A stretch of 64,000 nucleotides of DNA from Actimicrobium sp. CCC2.4 (GTDB taxonomy: Bacteria; Pseudomonadota; Gammaproteobacteria; Burkholderiales; Burkholderiaceae_D). Of this stretch, positions 47,574 through 57,828 are shown piece by piece (the stretch's first letter is position 1; each line of letters begins with the position of its first letter). The notes under the pieces are model-generated. The model made no database searches. It was given only the letters and a program-made list of their open reading frames with translations, and was not told where the DNA came from. Made by a program: the position numbers and the translations under genes. The DNA is taken from NCBI RefSeq assembly GCF_034347385.1, contig NZ_CP133777.1, positions 1,798,001 through 1,862,000 on the forward strand. The letters are read 5' to 3'.

Positions 47574-48665
47574 ATGACAATTAAAATTTCAATCGATTGC
47601 ATGGGCGGCGATCATGGGCCCTCGGTCACTGTTCATGCTGCACTTTCTTTCGTCGATCACGAGCCAGACGCAGAACTCATCCTTGTCGGCAGGGAAGAAG
47701 CCATTCACGCCGAGCTGAAAAAGCTCAAGCGCGTTGGTCATCCGCGCATTTCCGTTATTCACGCTTCCGAAGTCGTTGCTATGGATGACTCCATTGAGGT
47801 GGCATTACGCCGTAAAAAAGACTCTTCGATGCGTCTAGCCATCAACCTCGTTAAGCTAGGAGCGGCACACGCCTGTGTGTCGGCAGGCAATACGGGCGCC
47901 CTGATGGCGGTGTCACGTTACGTGCTGAAGACGATTCCGGGTATCCATAGACCGGCGATTTGCGGCATCATTCCCAATCAAAAAAATGCCCCCACCTACA
48001 TGCTCGACCTCGGCGCGAATGTGGATTGTGAGCCCCAGCACCTGTATCAGTTTGCTTTGATGGGTTCTGTGCTGGTCGCTGCGATGGAAGGTATTGCGCG
48101 TCCAACGATCGGCTTGCTCAACGTTGGTGAAGAAGACATCAAGGGTAATGACCTCGTCAAGCGAACTGCCGCCTTGCTGCGTGCAGATCATGACCGGGGA
48201 GCAATCAATTTTTATGGCAATGTCGAAGGCAACGATATCTTTCAAGGAACAACGGATATCGTCGTTTGTGATGGCTTTGTCGGAAACGTCACTTTGAAAG
48301 CCTCTGAAGGCTTAGGTCGCTTCGTTAAAAATGTACTTGCGGCCGAGTTGCGGAGTTCGCCATTAAATATGCTTGGTGCGCTGCTCGCGCGGGGGGCATT
48401 GAAGGCCATTTCCCGCCGCATCAACCCTTCCCGTTATAACGGGGCGAGCCTTTTGGGTCTGCGTGGACTGGTTTTCAAAAGCCATGGCAGTGCAGATAAA
48501 TATGGTTATGAGTGGGCTATCAAGCGCGCCTACGACGCGGCAAAGAATGACGTACTGTCGCGCATCTCGCTGACCATAGCATCAATGATGCCTCAGACAG
48601 ACATTCTTCCTTTGGTCGGCGATACGGTCCTTGTAATCGATTTGATTGAGCAGAAAAGCGCATGA
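47574..48665 (+). CDS. plsX: Phosphate acyltransferase PlsX
   Basis: Converts acyl-ACP to acyl-phosphate for phospholipid synthesis. 363 residues starting [16 protein letters not shown], the family N-terminus. Further blocks are [32 protein letters not shown] and [14 protein letters not shown]. Its stop overlaps fabH by four bases (ATGA), making plsX-fabH-fabD-fabG one coupled unit. Confidence 0.96.
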   Translation: MTIKISIDCMGGDHGPSVTVHAALSFVDHEPDAELILVGREEAIHAELKKLKRVGHPRISVIHASEVVAMDDSIEVALRRKKDSSMRLAINLVKLGAAHACVSAGNTGALMAVSRYVLKTIPGIHRPAICGIIPNQKNAPTYMLDLGANVDCEPQHLYQFALMGSVLVAAMEGIARPTIGLLNVGEEDIKGNDLVKRTAALLRADHDRGAINFYGNVEGNDIFQGTTDIVVCDGFVGNVTLKASEGLGRFVKNVLAAELRSSPLNMLGALLARGALKAISRRINPSRYNGASLLGLRGLVFKSHGSADKYGYEWAIKRAYDAAKNDVLSRISLTIASMMPQTDILPLVGDTVLVIDLIEQKSA

Positions 48666-49648
48666 CAACCTATAGCAAAATTATTGGAACAGGTAGCTAC
48701 CTGCCGCCCGAACGGGTTACCAACGAGGAACTAGTAGCGCGACTCGCTCTGAAAGGTGTAGAGACATCCGACGAATGGATTTTTTCGCGTAGCGGAATTT
48801 CGGCGCGTCATTATGCTGATCCGGCGGTATGCTCCAGCGACCTCGCGGTACAGGCGGCACAAAATGCGCTCGAAATGGCTGGTCTGACGGGCAATGACAT
48901 CGATTTGATTATTGTCGCGACGTCGACGCCGGACCATTTCGGCGGATTTCCGAGCACTGCATGCGTCGTTCAGCGCAAGCTCGGCATCACCAACGGATGC
49001 GCCGCAGTGGATGTCCAGGCAGTCTGTAGCGGGTTCATTTATGCCGTGTCGGTTGCGGACAGTTTCATCCGTTCAGGCGCGCACAAAAAAGCGTTGGTGA
49101 TCGGTGCCGAAGTGTTTTCCCGGATTCTTGATTTCAAGGACCGTGGCACCTGTGTATTGTTTGGAGACGGTGCCGGGGCGATCATTCTTTCTGCCTCTGC
49201 CGAACCTGGTATTTTGGCTACCAAGCTGCATGCCGACGGTCGCTACGGCGATATTTTGTGTGTCGAGGGTGGTATGAGTGGCGGGATACTCGCCGGCAGT
49301 GGTTTCCTGACGATGGATGGCCCAGCGGTATTCAAGCTCGCGGTGTCATTACTTGAAAAAGTTGCCGTCGAAGCGCTCGAAAGTGCTGGAATGACGTCGA
49401 GTGATCTGGATTGGTTAATCCCGCACCAGGCCAATATCCGAATCATGCAAAGCACGGCCAAGAAATTACAGATGCCGGCGGAAAAAATGGTGGTCACCGT
49501 TGATCAGCACGGCAATACATCTGCAGCCTCCATTCCACTTGCGCTGGACACTGCAGTGCGCGATGGCCGGGTCAAGCCGAACCAGCATATCCTGATGGAA
49601 GGCGTTGGCGGTGGTTTTACGTGGGGTGCAGTAGTTGCACGAATGTAG
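48662..49648 (+). CDS. fabH: 3-oxoacyl-ACP synthase III FabH
   Basis: Starts fatty-acid chains by condensing acetyl-CoA with malonyl-ACP. 328 residues. The catalytic triad is visible: cysteine in [11 protein letters not shown], histidine in [10 protein letters not shown] and asparagine in [14 protein letters not shown]. It lies between plsX and fabD. Confidence 0.96.
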   Translation: MTTYSKIIGTGSYLPPERVTNEELVARLALKGVETSDEWIFSRSGISARHYADPAVCSSDLAVQAAQNALEMAGLTGNDIDLIIVATSTPDHFGGFPSTACVVQRKLGITNGCAAVDVQAVCSGFIYAVSVADSFIRSGAHKKALVIGAEVFSRILDFKDRGTCVLFGDGAGAIILSASAEPGILATKLHADGRYGDILCVEGGMSGGILAGSGFLTMDGPAVFKLAVSLLEKVAVEALESAGMTSSDLDWLIPHQANIRIMQSTAKKLQMPAEKMVVTVDQHGNTSAASIPLALDTAVRDGRVKPNQHILMEGVGGGFTWGAVVARM

Positions 49649-49676
49649 ACTCAATCTAATTTATTAAAGCGATCGC

Positions 49677-50624
49677 ATGACAAATTTTGCTTTTGTTTTT
49701 CCGGGCCAAGGCTCCCAGGCCATCGGCATGCTGAACGCTTTCAGCGACAATTCGGCTGTCATAGAAACCGTTGCCGAAGCATCCGAGGTGCTGAAGATTG
49801 ACCTGGCCGGACTAATTGCGTCCGGACCGAAAGAGCTTCTCGACCTGACAACCAATACCCAGCCGGTCATGCTGACTGCCGCCGTGGCGATATATCGTGC
49901 GTGGATTGCTGACGGCGGTCCAGTTCCCGCCATGTTTGCAGGTCACAGCCTTGGAGAATATTCGGCGCTGGTGGCATCGGGGGTGTTGTCATTCAGGGAT
50001 GCGGTTCCGTTGGTACGTTTTCGTGCCGAAGCAATGCAGCAGGCCGTTCCTGTCGGGCAAGGCGGGATGGCTGCCATCCTCGGCATGGCTGATGCGGACG
50101 TCATCGCCTTATGTGCCGAATCTGCGCAGGGCGACGTGGTGGAGGCCGTCAATTTTAATGCCCCTGCTCAAGTGGTTATCGCAGGCACCAAGGCTGCGGT
50201 CGATCGCGCTTGCGAGATGGCAAAAGCGAGAGGCGCCAAGCGGGCATTGATCCTCCCTGTTTCTGCACCATTCCATTCGTCGCTGCTCAAGCCTGCATCG
50301 GATCGTTTGCGTGTCTATCTTGATTCATTACACTTCGCCACGGGACTTATGCCTGTTATCAACAACGTGGATGTAACAATCGTGAGCGATCCTGCTGCCT
50401 TGAAAGATGCTCTGGTGCGGCAGGCGGCTAGCCCGGTCCGCTGGGTTGAGACCATCGAAAAAATGGCGGCATTAGGTATCACCCATGTCATCGAATGTGG
50501 CCCGGGAAAAGTACTTTCAGGGCTGACCAAGCGTATCGATGGCACCTTGATTTCAGATGCCATTACCGATCCTGTCTCGCTTGCGCGCGTCCGCGGTTTA
50601 TTGAATGGAGTGTCAGCAACATGA
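49677..50624 (+). CDS. fabD: Malonyl-CoA:ACP transacylase FabD
   Basis: Loads malonyl groups on ACP. 315 residues. Motifs: FVFPGQGSQAIGML, the nucleophile serine in GHSLGEYSALVA, the arginine in VRFRAEAMQ and the histidine in VSAPFHSSLL. It overlaps fabG by four bases. Confidence 0.96.
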   Translation: MTNFAFVFPGQGSQAIGMLNAFSDNSAVIETVAEASEVLKIDLAGLIASGPKELLDLTTNTQPVMLTAAVAIYRAWIADGGPVPAMFAGHSLGEYSALVASGVLSFRDAVPLVRFRAEAMQQAVPVGQGGMAAILGMADADVIALCAESAQGDVVEAVNFNAPAQVVIAGTKAAVDRACEMAKARGAKRALILPVSAPFHSSLLKPASDRLRVYLDSLHFATGLMPVINNVDVTIVSDPAALKDALVRQAASPVRWVETIEKMAALGITHVIECGPGKVLSGLTKRIDGTLISDAITDPVSLARVRGLLNGVSAT

Positions 50625-51373
50625 GCCAGAATCTGCAAAATCAAATTGCCCTGGTGACTGGCGCGTCGCGCGGCATCGGAAGGGCTATTGCTATCGAGTT
50701 GGTCAATCAGGGCGCTACCGTTGTGGGTACGGCGACCACAGAAGCGGGTGCGGCAGCCATTTCTACTTATCTGGACGCGCAGCGCGTTGGGTCTGGCAGA
50801 GGAGCAGTACTCGACGTCACGAATGCCGCGGCCTGCATGGAGCTGGTCGAGCGCATTCAAAAAGAATTTGGCGGGCTTTCCATCCTTGTTAATAATGCCG
50901 GCATTACCGCCGACCAGCTTGCGCTGCGCATGAAGGATGATGAATGGGATTCTGTGATTGCAACTAACCTGACGGCGGTTGGGCGACTGTCCAGAGCCGT
51001 GTTGCGGGGAATGATGAAGAATAAGGCGGGACGAATTATCAACATCACTTCGGTCGTTGGTTCAGCGGGTAACGCTGGTCAGATGAACTACGCCGCCGCG
51101 AAGGCCGGGGTAGCCGGGATGAGTCGTGCACTTGCCCGCGAAATCGGTAGCCGCAACATTACCGTGAACTGCATCGCGCCGGGGTTTATTGATACCGATA
51201 TGACCAAGGCACTAGCAGAGTCGCAGATTGCCCAGTTGACGCAGCAAATTCCTCTAGGACGGCTTGGCCAACCTGAAGACATCGCCGCTGCAGTCGCGTT
51301 TTTAGCGTCGCCACAAGCGAGCTACATCACCGGTACCACCCTCCATGTCAACGGTGGCATGTACATGAGCTGA
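50621..51373 (+). CDS. fabG: 3-oxoacyl-ACP reductase FabG
   Basis: NADPH-dependent SDR of the elongation cycle, 250 residues. The nucleotide motif TGASRGIG is at 13-20, NNAGIT in the middle and the YxxxK pair in MNYAAAKAG. The ATG overlaps the fabD stop (ATGA); a longer in-frame reading within fabD is rejected. Confidence 0.96.
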   Translation: MSQNLQNQIALVTGASRGIGRAIAIELVNQGATVVGTATTEAGAAAISTYLDAQRVGSGRGAVLDVTNAAACMELVERIQKEFGGLSILVNNAGITADQLALRMKDDEWDSVIATNLTAVGRLSRAVLRGMMKNKAGRIINITSVVGSAGNAGQMNYAAAKAGVAGMSRALAREIGSRNITVNCIAPGFIDTDMTKALAESQIAQLTQQIPLGRLGQPEDIAAAVAFLASPQASYITGTTLHVNGGMYMS

Positions 51374-51498
51374 TTAAAATTTATTACTCGTGGCAAGGTT
51401 TTGATCATTCTTCATAATCAAAGCCAAAAGTAAATTCTCAATGCGCAAACCTGATAAAATGCGCGCACTTTCTGTAACCCAATTAATGGAGTATCACT

Positions 51499-51738
51499 AT
51501 GTCCGATATCGAACAACGCGTTAAGAAAATCGTCGCCGAGCAACTGGGCGTCGCAGAAGCAGACATCAAGATTGAGTCATCGTTCGTTGATGATCTTGGT
51601 GCAGACTCCCTCGATACCGTTGAGTTGGTCATGGCGCTTGAAGACGAGTTCGAAATGGAAATTCCGGACGAGCAAGCAGAAAAAATCACCACCGTTCAAC
51701 AAGCAATTGACTACGCCAAGGCACACGTCAAAGCCTGA
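51499..51738 (+). CDS. acpP: Acyl carrier protein
   Basis: A 79-residue acidic ACP with the phosphopantetheine serine S37 in [26 protein letters not shown] precedes the ATG. It stands between fabG (125-base gap, probably with a promoter; a GATAAAAT -10-like element is seen) and fabF. Confidence 0.97.
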   Translation: MSDIEQRVKKIVAEQLGVAEADIKIESSFVDDLGADSLDTVELVMALEDEFEMEIPDEQAEKITTVQQAIDYAKAHVKA

Positions 51739-51762
51739 GTTGATAGCGTCTAGGAGAAACTA

Positions 51763-53016
51763 TTGAGCCGCAAAAATCAACGTCCACGTCGCGTCGTTAT
51801 TACCGGGCTCGGCTGCGTTTCACCAGTTGGAAATACTGTTTCCGATGCCTGGAATGCTGTTCTTGAAGGCAAGTCAGGCATCGCAACTATTACCAAGTTC
51901 GATGCAACAGCCTTCAGTACCCGGTTTGCCGGCGAAGTGAAAAACTTCAATGTCGAAGAATACATGCTGGCAAAAGAAGCACGCCACATGGATGCATTCA
52001 TCCACTACGGCATGGCCGCAGGGATACAGGCGATGCAGGATTCCGGCTTGGTTGTTACCGAAGAAAATGCGGATCGCATCGGCGTGATCGTCGGTTCCGG
52101 AATAGGTGGCTTGCCACTGATCGAGGAAACGCATGCCGAGTTGACCGCGCGCGGACCACGTCGTATCAGTCCTTTCTTCGTTCCCGCTTCGATCATCAAT
52201 ATGATTTCGGGCCATCTGTCGATCAAGTATGGATTGCGCGGACCGAACCTGGCTATCGTCACAGCTTGTTCAACCGGGCTGCATTGCATCGGTTCAGCGG
52301 GTCGCATGATTGAATATGGTGATGCTGACGTGATGATCGCCGGGGGCTCCGAGTCGACGATATCGCCACTTGGACTGGGCGGGTTCGCCTCGGCAAGGGC
52401 GCTGTCGTCACGCAATGACGACCCTACAGCGGCGTCTCGGCCATGGGATCGCGACCGTGATGGTTTTGTACTGGGAGAGGGCGCTGGAGTGATGGTGCTG
52501 GAAGAGTACGAACATGCGAAGGCACGTGGCGCGAAAATTTATGCCGAATTACTAGGCTTCGGTATGAGCGCAGATGCACATCACATGACCGCTCCTCTCG
52601 AGAATGGTGAGGGTGCACGACGGTGCATGATTTCGGCGTTGGCTAATTCCGGCGTTAATAGCTCCGAGGTCGATTATGTGAATGCTCACGGAACGTCAAC
52701 ACCACTTGGTGATGTTGCCGAGACAGTGGCCATCAAACGCACTCTGGGCGACCATGCCAAAAACATCGTAGTCAATTCGACGAAGTCGATGACGGGTCAT
52801 CTGCTTGGCGGGGCCGGCGGGCTGGAGTCAGTTTTCACCGTGCTTGCAGTGCATAACCAAAAATCGCCACCGACGATCAATATCGAGAACCAGGATCCGA
52901 ATTGTGATCTTGATTACTGTGCAAACGTCGCTCGCGACATGGTGATCGATATTGCAGTCAAAAACTCGTTTGGTTTTGGCGGCACTAACGGCACATTGGT
53001 GTTCGGCAAGATCTGA
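51763..53016 (+). CDS. fabF: 3-oxoacyl-ACP synthase II FabF
   Basis: Elongating condensing enzyme, 417 residues. It starts with TTG after AGGAG, reading [17 protein letters not shown]. The Cys-His-His triad is in [21 protein letters not shown] and [13 protein letters not shown]. Its stop overlaps the next ATG by one base. Confidence 0.96.
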   Translation: MSRKNQRPRRVVITGLGCVSPVGNTVSDAWNAVLEGKSGIATITKFDATAFSTRFAGEVKNFNVEEYMLAKEARHMDAFIHYGMAAGIQAMQDSGLVVTEENADRIGVIVGSGIGGLPLIEETHAELTARGPRRISPFFVPASIINMISGHLSIKYGLRGPNLAIVTACSTGLHCIGSAGRMIEYGDADVMIAGGSESTISPLGLGGFASARALSSRNDDPTAASRPWDRDRDGFVLGEGAGVMVLEEYEHAKARGAKIYAELLGFGMSADAHHMTAPLENGEGARRCMISALANSGVNSSEVDYVNAHGTSTPLGDVAETVAIKRTLGDHAKNIVVNSTKSMTGHLLGGAGGLESVFTVLAVHNQKSPPTINIENQDPNCDLDYCANVARDMVIDIAVKNSFGFGGTNGTLVFGKI

Positions 53017-53579
53017 TGGTGCTGCCTCCTCTTCGGGTTCGCCCGTTAGAGGGCGGCGATTTATCGTGCGATGGTTCCTCTATCGCCATTTCCGCAGTAG
53101 TGATCCCCTCTCGTATCGTTAAATTATTATGTCTAGCCTTGTCAGTAATGCTATTCATCACAGCATTCGCTTTGCTGTACTTGTCTTCTCCAGACATCTC
53201 TTTACTCGTTCGTTCCTGCTTATCCGTTAGTGCTGCAGTTTCCGCAGTTGTAGTTCTTCTGCATGCAGCAGCGTTGGGAGTTCCGGTGTCTCTTGATATC
53301 TCAGGGCTAGGGCAAATCAGACGTTCCTCTTTGTCTGTCATGCCAGCTGTCCGGGATACTGCGACAGTCGCGGATATCGATTGCCTGGTGCAGTTGCAAC
53401 CGGGTACGTTGATATTGTCTTCCTTGTTATTACTCCGGCTGAAAGATAGTGCTGGAGTCATTAGCGCATTGCTGATTTTTCCGGACTCTGTTTCAAGGTC
53501 AGCCTTTCGGCGCTTGTCGGTTGCATGCCGGTGGATAGCCGCGCAAAATTATCGGGTGGCCGAGACAATTCATGAGTAA
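53016..53579 (+). CDS. Small membrane protein between fabF and rpoE (YgfX/CptA-like?)
   Basis: A 187-residue protein starting with an ATG that shares a base with the fabF stop. Two adjacent membrane segments (LCLALSVMLFITAFALLYL and VRSCLSVSAAVSAVVVLLHAAAL, about residues 38-85) precede a cytoplasmic-looking beta-rich half (LQPGTLILSSLLLLRLKDSAG, SRSAFRRLSVACRW). The layout of two helices and a compact tail recalls YgfX/CptA, but the match is from pattern only. The position between fabF and the sigma-E operon suggests shared envelope control. Confidence 0.65.
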   Translation: MVLPPLRVRPLEGGDLSCDGSSIAISAVVIPSRIVKLLCLALSVMLFITAFALLYLSSPDISLLVRSCLSVSAAVSAVVVLLHAAALGVPVSLDISGLGQIRRSSLSVMPAVRDTATVADIDCLVQLQPGTLILSSLLLLRLKDSAGVISALLIFPDSVSRSAFRRLSVACRWIAAQNYRVAETIHE

Positions 53580-53595
53580 GCAAGATCCAGATAGT

Positions 53596-53623
53596 GAACT
53601 TTGTTCATTTCAACTAGTCAACA
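53596..53623 (+). promoter_or_regulatory. Sigma-E-type promoter of the rpoE operon
   Basis: GAACTT (53596-53601), 16 bp, then TCAACA (53618-53623). This matches the ECF sigma-E -35 GGAACTT well and the -10 loosely, about 43 bases before the rpoE start. It would give the usual autoregulation. Confidence 0.6.
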
Positions 53624-53666
53624 GTTCGGGCTGCGTGCGTGTTGCAAAAATGTAAGGGAATGGGGA

Positions 53667-54269
53667 TTGACGACAGAACGCGATATTGATCAACTACTTG
53701 TCGAGCGTGTTCAGCGTGGCGACAAGAAAGCGTTCGAGCTGTTAGTGATCAAGTACCAACGGAAGTTGATGCGATTAGTGTCGCGGCTTGTGCGCGACCA
53801 CGCTGAGGCCGAGGATGTTGTTCAGGAAGCTTTCATCAAGGCTTACCGGGCACTTCCTCAGTTTCGCGGTGATTCTGCTTTTTATACGTGGCTTTATCGG
53901 ATCGGTATCAATACGGCGAAAAATTTTTTGGTAACGCAAGGCCGCCGTGCACCGACCTCAACAGATGCGGATGCACAGGAAGCAGAAACTTTTGAGGACG
54001 CAGACCACCTAAGAGATATCAATACGCCGGAGTCTATGCTGGCGACAAAGCAGATCGCTGAAACGGTAAATGTTGCGATGGATGCATTACCTGAAGAACT
54101 ACGTACAGCCATTACCTTGCGCGAAATTGAGGGATTAAGTTATGACGAAATCGCCGATGCAATGAGCTGCCCGATAGGTACTGTTAGAAGCCGGATTTTT
54201 CGGGCGCGCGAAGCGATCGCCGAAAAATTACGCCCACTACTCGGGACGGCGATCGATAAGCGTTGGTGA
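53667..54269 (+). CDS. rpoE: RNA polymerase sigma factor RpoE (sigma-E/AlgU)
   Basis: ECF sigma factor for envelope stress, 200 residues. It starts with TTG (reading LTTERDIDQLLVERVQRGDKKAF) after AAGGGAATGGGG; an upstream ATG adds 22 residues that do not fit the family. Region 2: VVQEAFIKAYRALPQFRGDSAFYTWLYRI; region 4: LREIEGLSYDEIADAMSCPIGTVRSRIFRAREAI. It is very close to E. coli RpoE. rseA, rseB and degP follow. Confidence 0.95.
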   Translation: MTTERDIDQLLVERVQRGDKKAFELLVIKYQRKLMRLVSRLVRDHAEAEDVVQEAFIKAYRALPQFRGDSAFYTWLYRIGINTAKNFLVTQGRRAPTSTDADAQEAETFEDADHLRDINTPESMLATKQIAETVNVAMDALPEELRTAITLREIEGLSYDEIADAMSCPIGTVRSRIFRAREAIAEKLRPLLGTAIDKRW

Positions 54270-54321
54270 ATGAGTTGTGATGACAGATAGGGGCTGGTGT
54301 GCTTGATTTAGCGAGGTGGGT

Positions 54322-54966
54322 ATGAAAGCGAATGACATGATGCGTGAGGAAATTTCTGCGTTTGCAGATGGTGAATTGGCAAAGCACCGCTGGGACGATG
54401 TTGCAAAAAAATTGCGGCAGCCAGCGGAGCAGGATTGCTGGGCGCTCTATCATCAGATAGGGGATGTGTTGCGCTCGGACGATATGGCGACGATGCTCAG
54501 TGCAGATTTTTCTGCGCGATTGGCTGCTCGACTCGACCTTGAGCCGGCGATCATTGCGCGGCCTCCTGATGCGACCACCTCAATTTCTCAAGTCATGGTG
54601 TCGCCCACCGGTAAGCCTGCGTTAAAGGCGAAGGCCGGTCGCTGGATGGGAGGGCGGAAATTTATCGTCCCGGGGTTGGCCGCTGCGGCGGCAGTGGCAT
54701 ATATGGGTTTGCCCCAATTGATGATGTTCGATAGTGGACTTTCGGTAGAGCGCGCGTTGCAAGCGGCTCAGGGTGATAGGGCGCAAAAGCTTACCGGCCT
54801 GATGGTTGCCCAGAATAGAGGAGCAGTGCCACCAGAGCGGGTCGAAGTATTGCGGGATTCACGTATGGACGAATACCTGCTGGCACACCAGCAATTTTCA
54901 CCATCGTTGTACAGCAGTGCGCAATTCGCACGTTCTGCCACTTTTGCAACCAACACGGGTAAATAA
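54322..54966 (+). CDS. rseA: Anti-sigma-E factor RseA
   Basis: A single-pass membrane protein holding RpoE inactive, 214 residues. The N-terminal domain (MREEISAFADGELAKHRWDDVAKKL, CWALYHQIGDVLRSD) binds the sigma factor; a membrane segment (FIVPGLAAAAAVAYMGLPQLM) is near residue 115, and the C-terminus is periplasmic. ATG with GCGAGG is preferred over a GTG six bases earlier. It is five bases from rseB. Confidence 0.9.
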   Translation: MKANDMMREEISAFADGELAKHRWDDVAKKLRQPAEQDCWALYHQIGDVLRSDDMATMLSADFSARLAARLDLEPAIIARPPDATTSISQVMVSPTGKPALKAKAGRWMGGRKFIVPGLAAAAAVAYMGLPQLMMFDSGLSVERALQAAQGDRAQKLTGLMVAQNRGAVPPERVEVLRDSRMDEYLLAHQQFSPSLYSSAQFARSATFATNTGK

Positions 54967-54971
54967 TATTC

Positions 54972-56006
54972 ATGCGGCAAACACTAGTTTTATTCAAGTT
55001 TGTCGTCCTCCTGTCGAGTCTGATTGCTTGTTCTTCCTATGCTGTTGGCGCCAACGCGCCCGACGAAAATCGGGAAGCACAAAATTGGTTATTGCGTATT
55101 CAGGTTGCGGCAAAAAAAGTCAATTATTCCGGTACCTTTGTCTATCAGCAGGGTAGCCAGGTGCGCACGTCTCGGATCACGCATATTCTCGATGGTAAAA
55201 ATGAAATAGAAAAACTCGAAATTCTGGATGGTAAGCCACGAGAATATATTCGCAATAATGATGAAATTGTTTGTTATGTTCCCGAATCTAAGACGCTGCT
55301 CGTGGAGATTAAAGGCGCTCAGGATGTCTTTCCTGCGATATTGGCGTCGAATGGCACGGATGTCACAGTTTATTATGATGTGCGTCGTGGGGAATCAGTG
55401 CGCGTCGCGGGCTTTGATTCTTTTGCATTAATATTAGAGCCGAAAGATAATCTGCGGTATGGCTATAGACTATGGGCAGAAAAGTCGACAGGCTTGTTGT
55501 TGCGTGCGCAGACAATGAATGAAAATAATGTCGTTGTCGAACAAATAGCATTTACTCAACTTGAGATTGGAAATATTAATCGGAATCGGGTAAAACCGAG
55601 CTTCTCCAATACGAACGGTTGGCATGTGGAGCACAGCGTGATGATGCCAATCGCCACGCCCGGTTGGTCGGTTAAAAATGTGCCACCCGGGTTCAAGCTT
55701 GTGCGTGAACTGAAGCGTGTGGTCTCGGATGTTTCTGCTCAGGATATTCCCGCCAATACCAATACCAGTACAAGCGCATCCGTTTCACAGCGCGAATTAA
55801 CGCAATTAGTATTTACAGATGGATTGGCCGCGATCTCGGTTTTTATCGAGCCTGGTTCTCGTAGTAAAACAGAAGGGTCAATGCAGCAAGGTGCGATGAA
55901 TATCACTGGTAAGCGACAAGGTGATTTTTGGCTTACTATTGTTGGAGAAGTACCTGCAACGGCGATCAAACAAGTTGCCAACTCCATTGAATTCAAAACC
56001 AGATAA
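54972..56006 (+). CDS. rseB: Sigma-E regulator RseB (MucB)
   Basis: Periplasmic protein that binds RseA and senses lipoprotein or LPS defects, 344 residues. The N-terminal LolA-like domain (NYSGTFVYQQGSQVRTSRITH, EKLEILDGKPREYIRN) and the smaller C-terminal domain are typical. The signal peptide contains LIAC, which fits a lipobox, so it may be lipid anchored, unlike the soluble E. coli protein. The DNA is more A+T rich than the flanks. Confidence 0.92.
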   Translation: MRQTLVLFKFVVLLSSLIACSSYAVGANAPDENREAQNWLLRIQVAAKKVNYSGTFVYQQGSQVRTSRITHILDGKNEIEKLEILDGKPREYIRNNDEIVCYVPESKTLLVEIKGAQDVFPAILASNGTDVTVYYDVRRGESVRVAGFDSFALILEPKDNLRYGYRLWAEKSTGLLLRAQTMNENNVVVEQIAFTQLEIGNINRNRVKPSFSNTNGWHVEHSVMMPIATPGWSVKNVPPGFKLVRELKRVVSDVSAQDIPANTNTSTSASVSQRELTQLVFTDGLAAISVFIEPGSRSKTEGSMQQGAMNITGKRQGDFWLTIVGEVPATAIKQVANSIEFKTR

Positions 56007-56013
56007 CGAGTCC

Positions 56014-57504
56014 ATGAAATCACCTATTTTTAATGCGCGCAAAATGCAGGCACTGGTTTTCGCTGCAGCACTGGTATTTGTTGCTCAGGCAGCTACGATC
56101 CTCCCGGCAACTGCTGCAACTTCGGTAGCGGGGCTGCCGGATTTTACCGATATGGTGGACAAAGTCGGACCTGCGGTTGTGAATATCCGCACCACAGAAA
56201 AGGTGAAGTCAAATGCGGGTGGTCCCGGCGCGGGTGTCGATGACGAAGAGATGCAGGAATTCTTCAAACGTTTTTTCGGTGTGCCAGTGCCCCCACGTCA
56301 GCAGCAACCGGATCGGCCTTCCCGACCAAAGCGTCCTGGTGTTCCGCAGCCGGATGAGGAGGTGTCCCGAGGGGTCGGTTCAGGTTTTATTATCTCTGCT
56401 GACGGTTACGTAATGACCAATGCCCATGTCGTTGACGGTGCGGACGAGGTGTATGTGACCTTGACGGACAAACGTGAATTCAAGGCTAAGATTATTGGTG
56501 CAGACAAGCGAACCGACGTGGCGTTGGTGAAGATCGAAGGCGCCAATCTTCCGCGTTTGGCGATGGGTGATTCGAACAAGGTCAGGGTCGGAGAATGGGT
56601 GATTGCAATCGGATCGCCGTTTGGCCTCGATAACACCGTGACAGCCGGTATCGTTTCTGCAAAAGCGCGCGACACAGGTGATTACTTGCCCCTGATTCAG
56701 ACAGATGTGGCTGTTAATCCGGGCAACTCCGGCGGACCGCTGATTAACATGCGCGGAGAAGTTATCGGGATTAACTCGCAGATATATAGCCGTTCGGGTG
56801 GGTACATGGGCATTTCATTTGCTGTCCCGATCGACGAGGCAATGCGTGTCTCTGATCAGCTCAAGCAATTCGGGAAAGTTACCCGCGGACGCATTGGTGT
56901 TCAAATCGGGGAGCTGACCAAAGAGGTTGCTGAGTCACTTGGATTAACCAAGGCACAAGGCGCGCTGGTACAAAGAGTCGAAGCCGGAGGACCTGCCGAG
57001 AAAGCGGGTGTGGAAGCCGGCGATATCATTCTCAAGTTTAACGGTACGAATATCGAACGTTCCAGTGATCTGCCGCGACTGGTTGGTAATACAAAGCCCG
57101 GTAGTAACTCTGTGCTAACAGTTTGGCGGAAGGGTGCCAGTCGTGACCTGAAGGTAGTGATTGCCGAAATGGAGGCCGAGAAAGTAGTTAAGCGGGAAGA
57201 GAAGAAACCTAAAGCTGAGCAAGCGGCCAATGCGTTGGGCCTTGTCGTGAGTGAACTCTCTGATGCCCAAAAGAAAGAATTGAAAGTGGATGGCGGTGTC
57301 GTTATCGATGGCGCTGAAGGCGCTGCTGCACGTGCCGGTTTGCGTGCGGGTGATGTAGTGCTCCGTCTGAACAATACCGACGTCAAGGATGCCAAGCAGT
57401 TTGCCGTGCTTGTTGCCAAACTTGATTCGAAGAAATTGGCTGTGATCCTCGTTCGTCGCGGCGATGCGTCCCAGTTCGTCCCCATCCGCCCGGGCGCACA
57501 GTAA
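56014..57504 (+). CDS. degP: Periplasmic serine protease DegP/MucD
   Basis: HtrA-family protease and chaperone, 496 residues from the ATG reading MKSPIFNARK. A signal peptide (ending about ATAAT) precedes the trypsin domain with histidine in TNAHVVDGA, aspartate in RTDVALVKIEG and serine in NPGNSGGPL; two PDZ domains follow (about 285-375 and 400-490). It closes the sigma-E operon, as MucD does in Pseudomonas. Confidence 0.95.
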   Translation: MKSPIFNARKMQALVFAAALVFVAQAATILPATAATSVAGLPDFTDMVDKVGPAVVNIRTTEKVKSNAGGPGAGVDDEEMQEFFKRFFGVPVPPRQQQPDRPSRPKRPGVPQPDEEVSRGVGSGFIISADGYVMTNAHVVDGADEVYVTLTDKREFKAKIIGADKRTDVALVKIEGANLPRLAMGDSNKVRVGEWVIAIGSPFGLDNTVTAGIVSAKARDTGDYLPLIQTDVAVNPGNSGGPLINMRGEVIGINSQIYSRSGGYMGISFAVPIDEAMRVSDQLKQFGKVTRGRIGVQIGELTKEVAESLGLTKAQGALVQRVEAGGPAEKAGVEAGDIILKFNGTNIERSSDLPRLVGNTKPGSNSVLTVWRKGASRDLKVVIAEMEAEKVVKREEKKPKAEQAANALGLVVSELSDAQKKELKVDGGVVIDGAEGAAARAGLRAGDVVLRLNNTDVKDAKQFAVLVAKLDSKKLAVILVRRGDASQFVPIRPGAQ

Positions 57505-57570
57505 CGGCGAGATGTTTGAGCAGGCGCTTCCTTGTAGGAGCTACTTTGTTTCTTTGTTGACAAGGACCAA

Positions 57571-57828
57571 TTGATTCACTTTACTTTGTATTCGCGCAGT
57601 TACTGCCACCTGTGTGATGACATGCTCACTGCTTTGCGCACCGAACTCGGTGCGCTAGCGGCTGATATTTCAGTCCTTGACGTTGATGAAGACCCGCTCC
57701 TGCTGGAAAAATATGACGAACTGGTGCCGGTGCTGACAGGCCGTCATGACCTCGGGCCTGTCAGAGAACTTGGCCACTACTTCCTCGATGTCGACAGATT
57801 GTCTCAATTCATTGGAGCGCAGCCCTAG
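57571..57828 (+). CDS. Glutaredoxin family protein
   Basis: An 85-residue thioredoxin-fold protein (DUF836 type). It starts with TTG after AAGGA (reading LIHFTLYSRSYCHLCDDM), with the active-site pair CHLC at about residues 12-15 and a cis-proline region in ELVPVLTGR. It lies between degP and lepA, a place where this family is often found. Confidence 0.85.
   Translation: MIHFTLYSRSYCHLCDDMLTALRTELGALAADISVLDVDEDPLLLEKYDELVPVLTGRHDLGPVRELGHYFLDVDRLSQFIGAQP

Noticed and set aside
52985-53461. 158-codon minus-strand frame over the fabF end and the small membrane protein
   Set aside because: The translation is Thr/Arg/Ser-rich with no ribosome site, while the plus-strand gene is coupled to fabF and has two clear membrane helices.
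53601-53666. Longer rpoE start adding 22 residues
   Set aside because: The extra residues do not match the family, and the proposed sigma-E promoter -10 and start site would fall inside them; TTG at 53667 has a good ribosome site.
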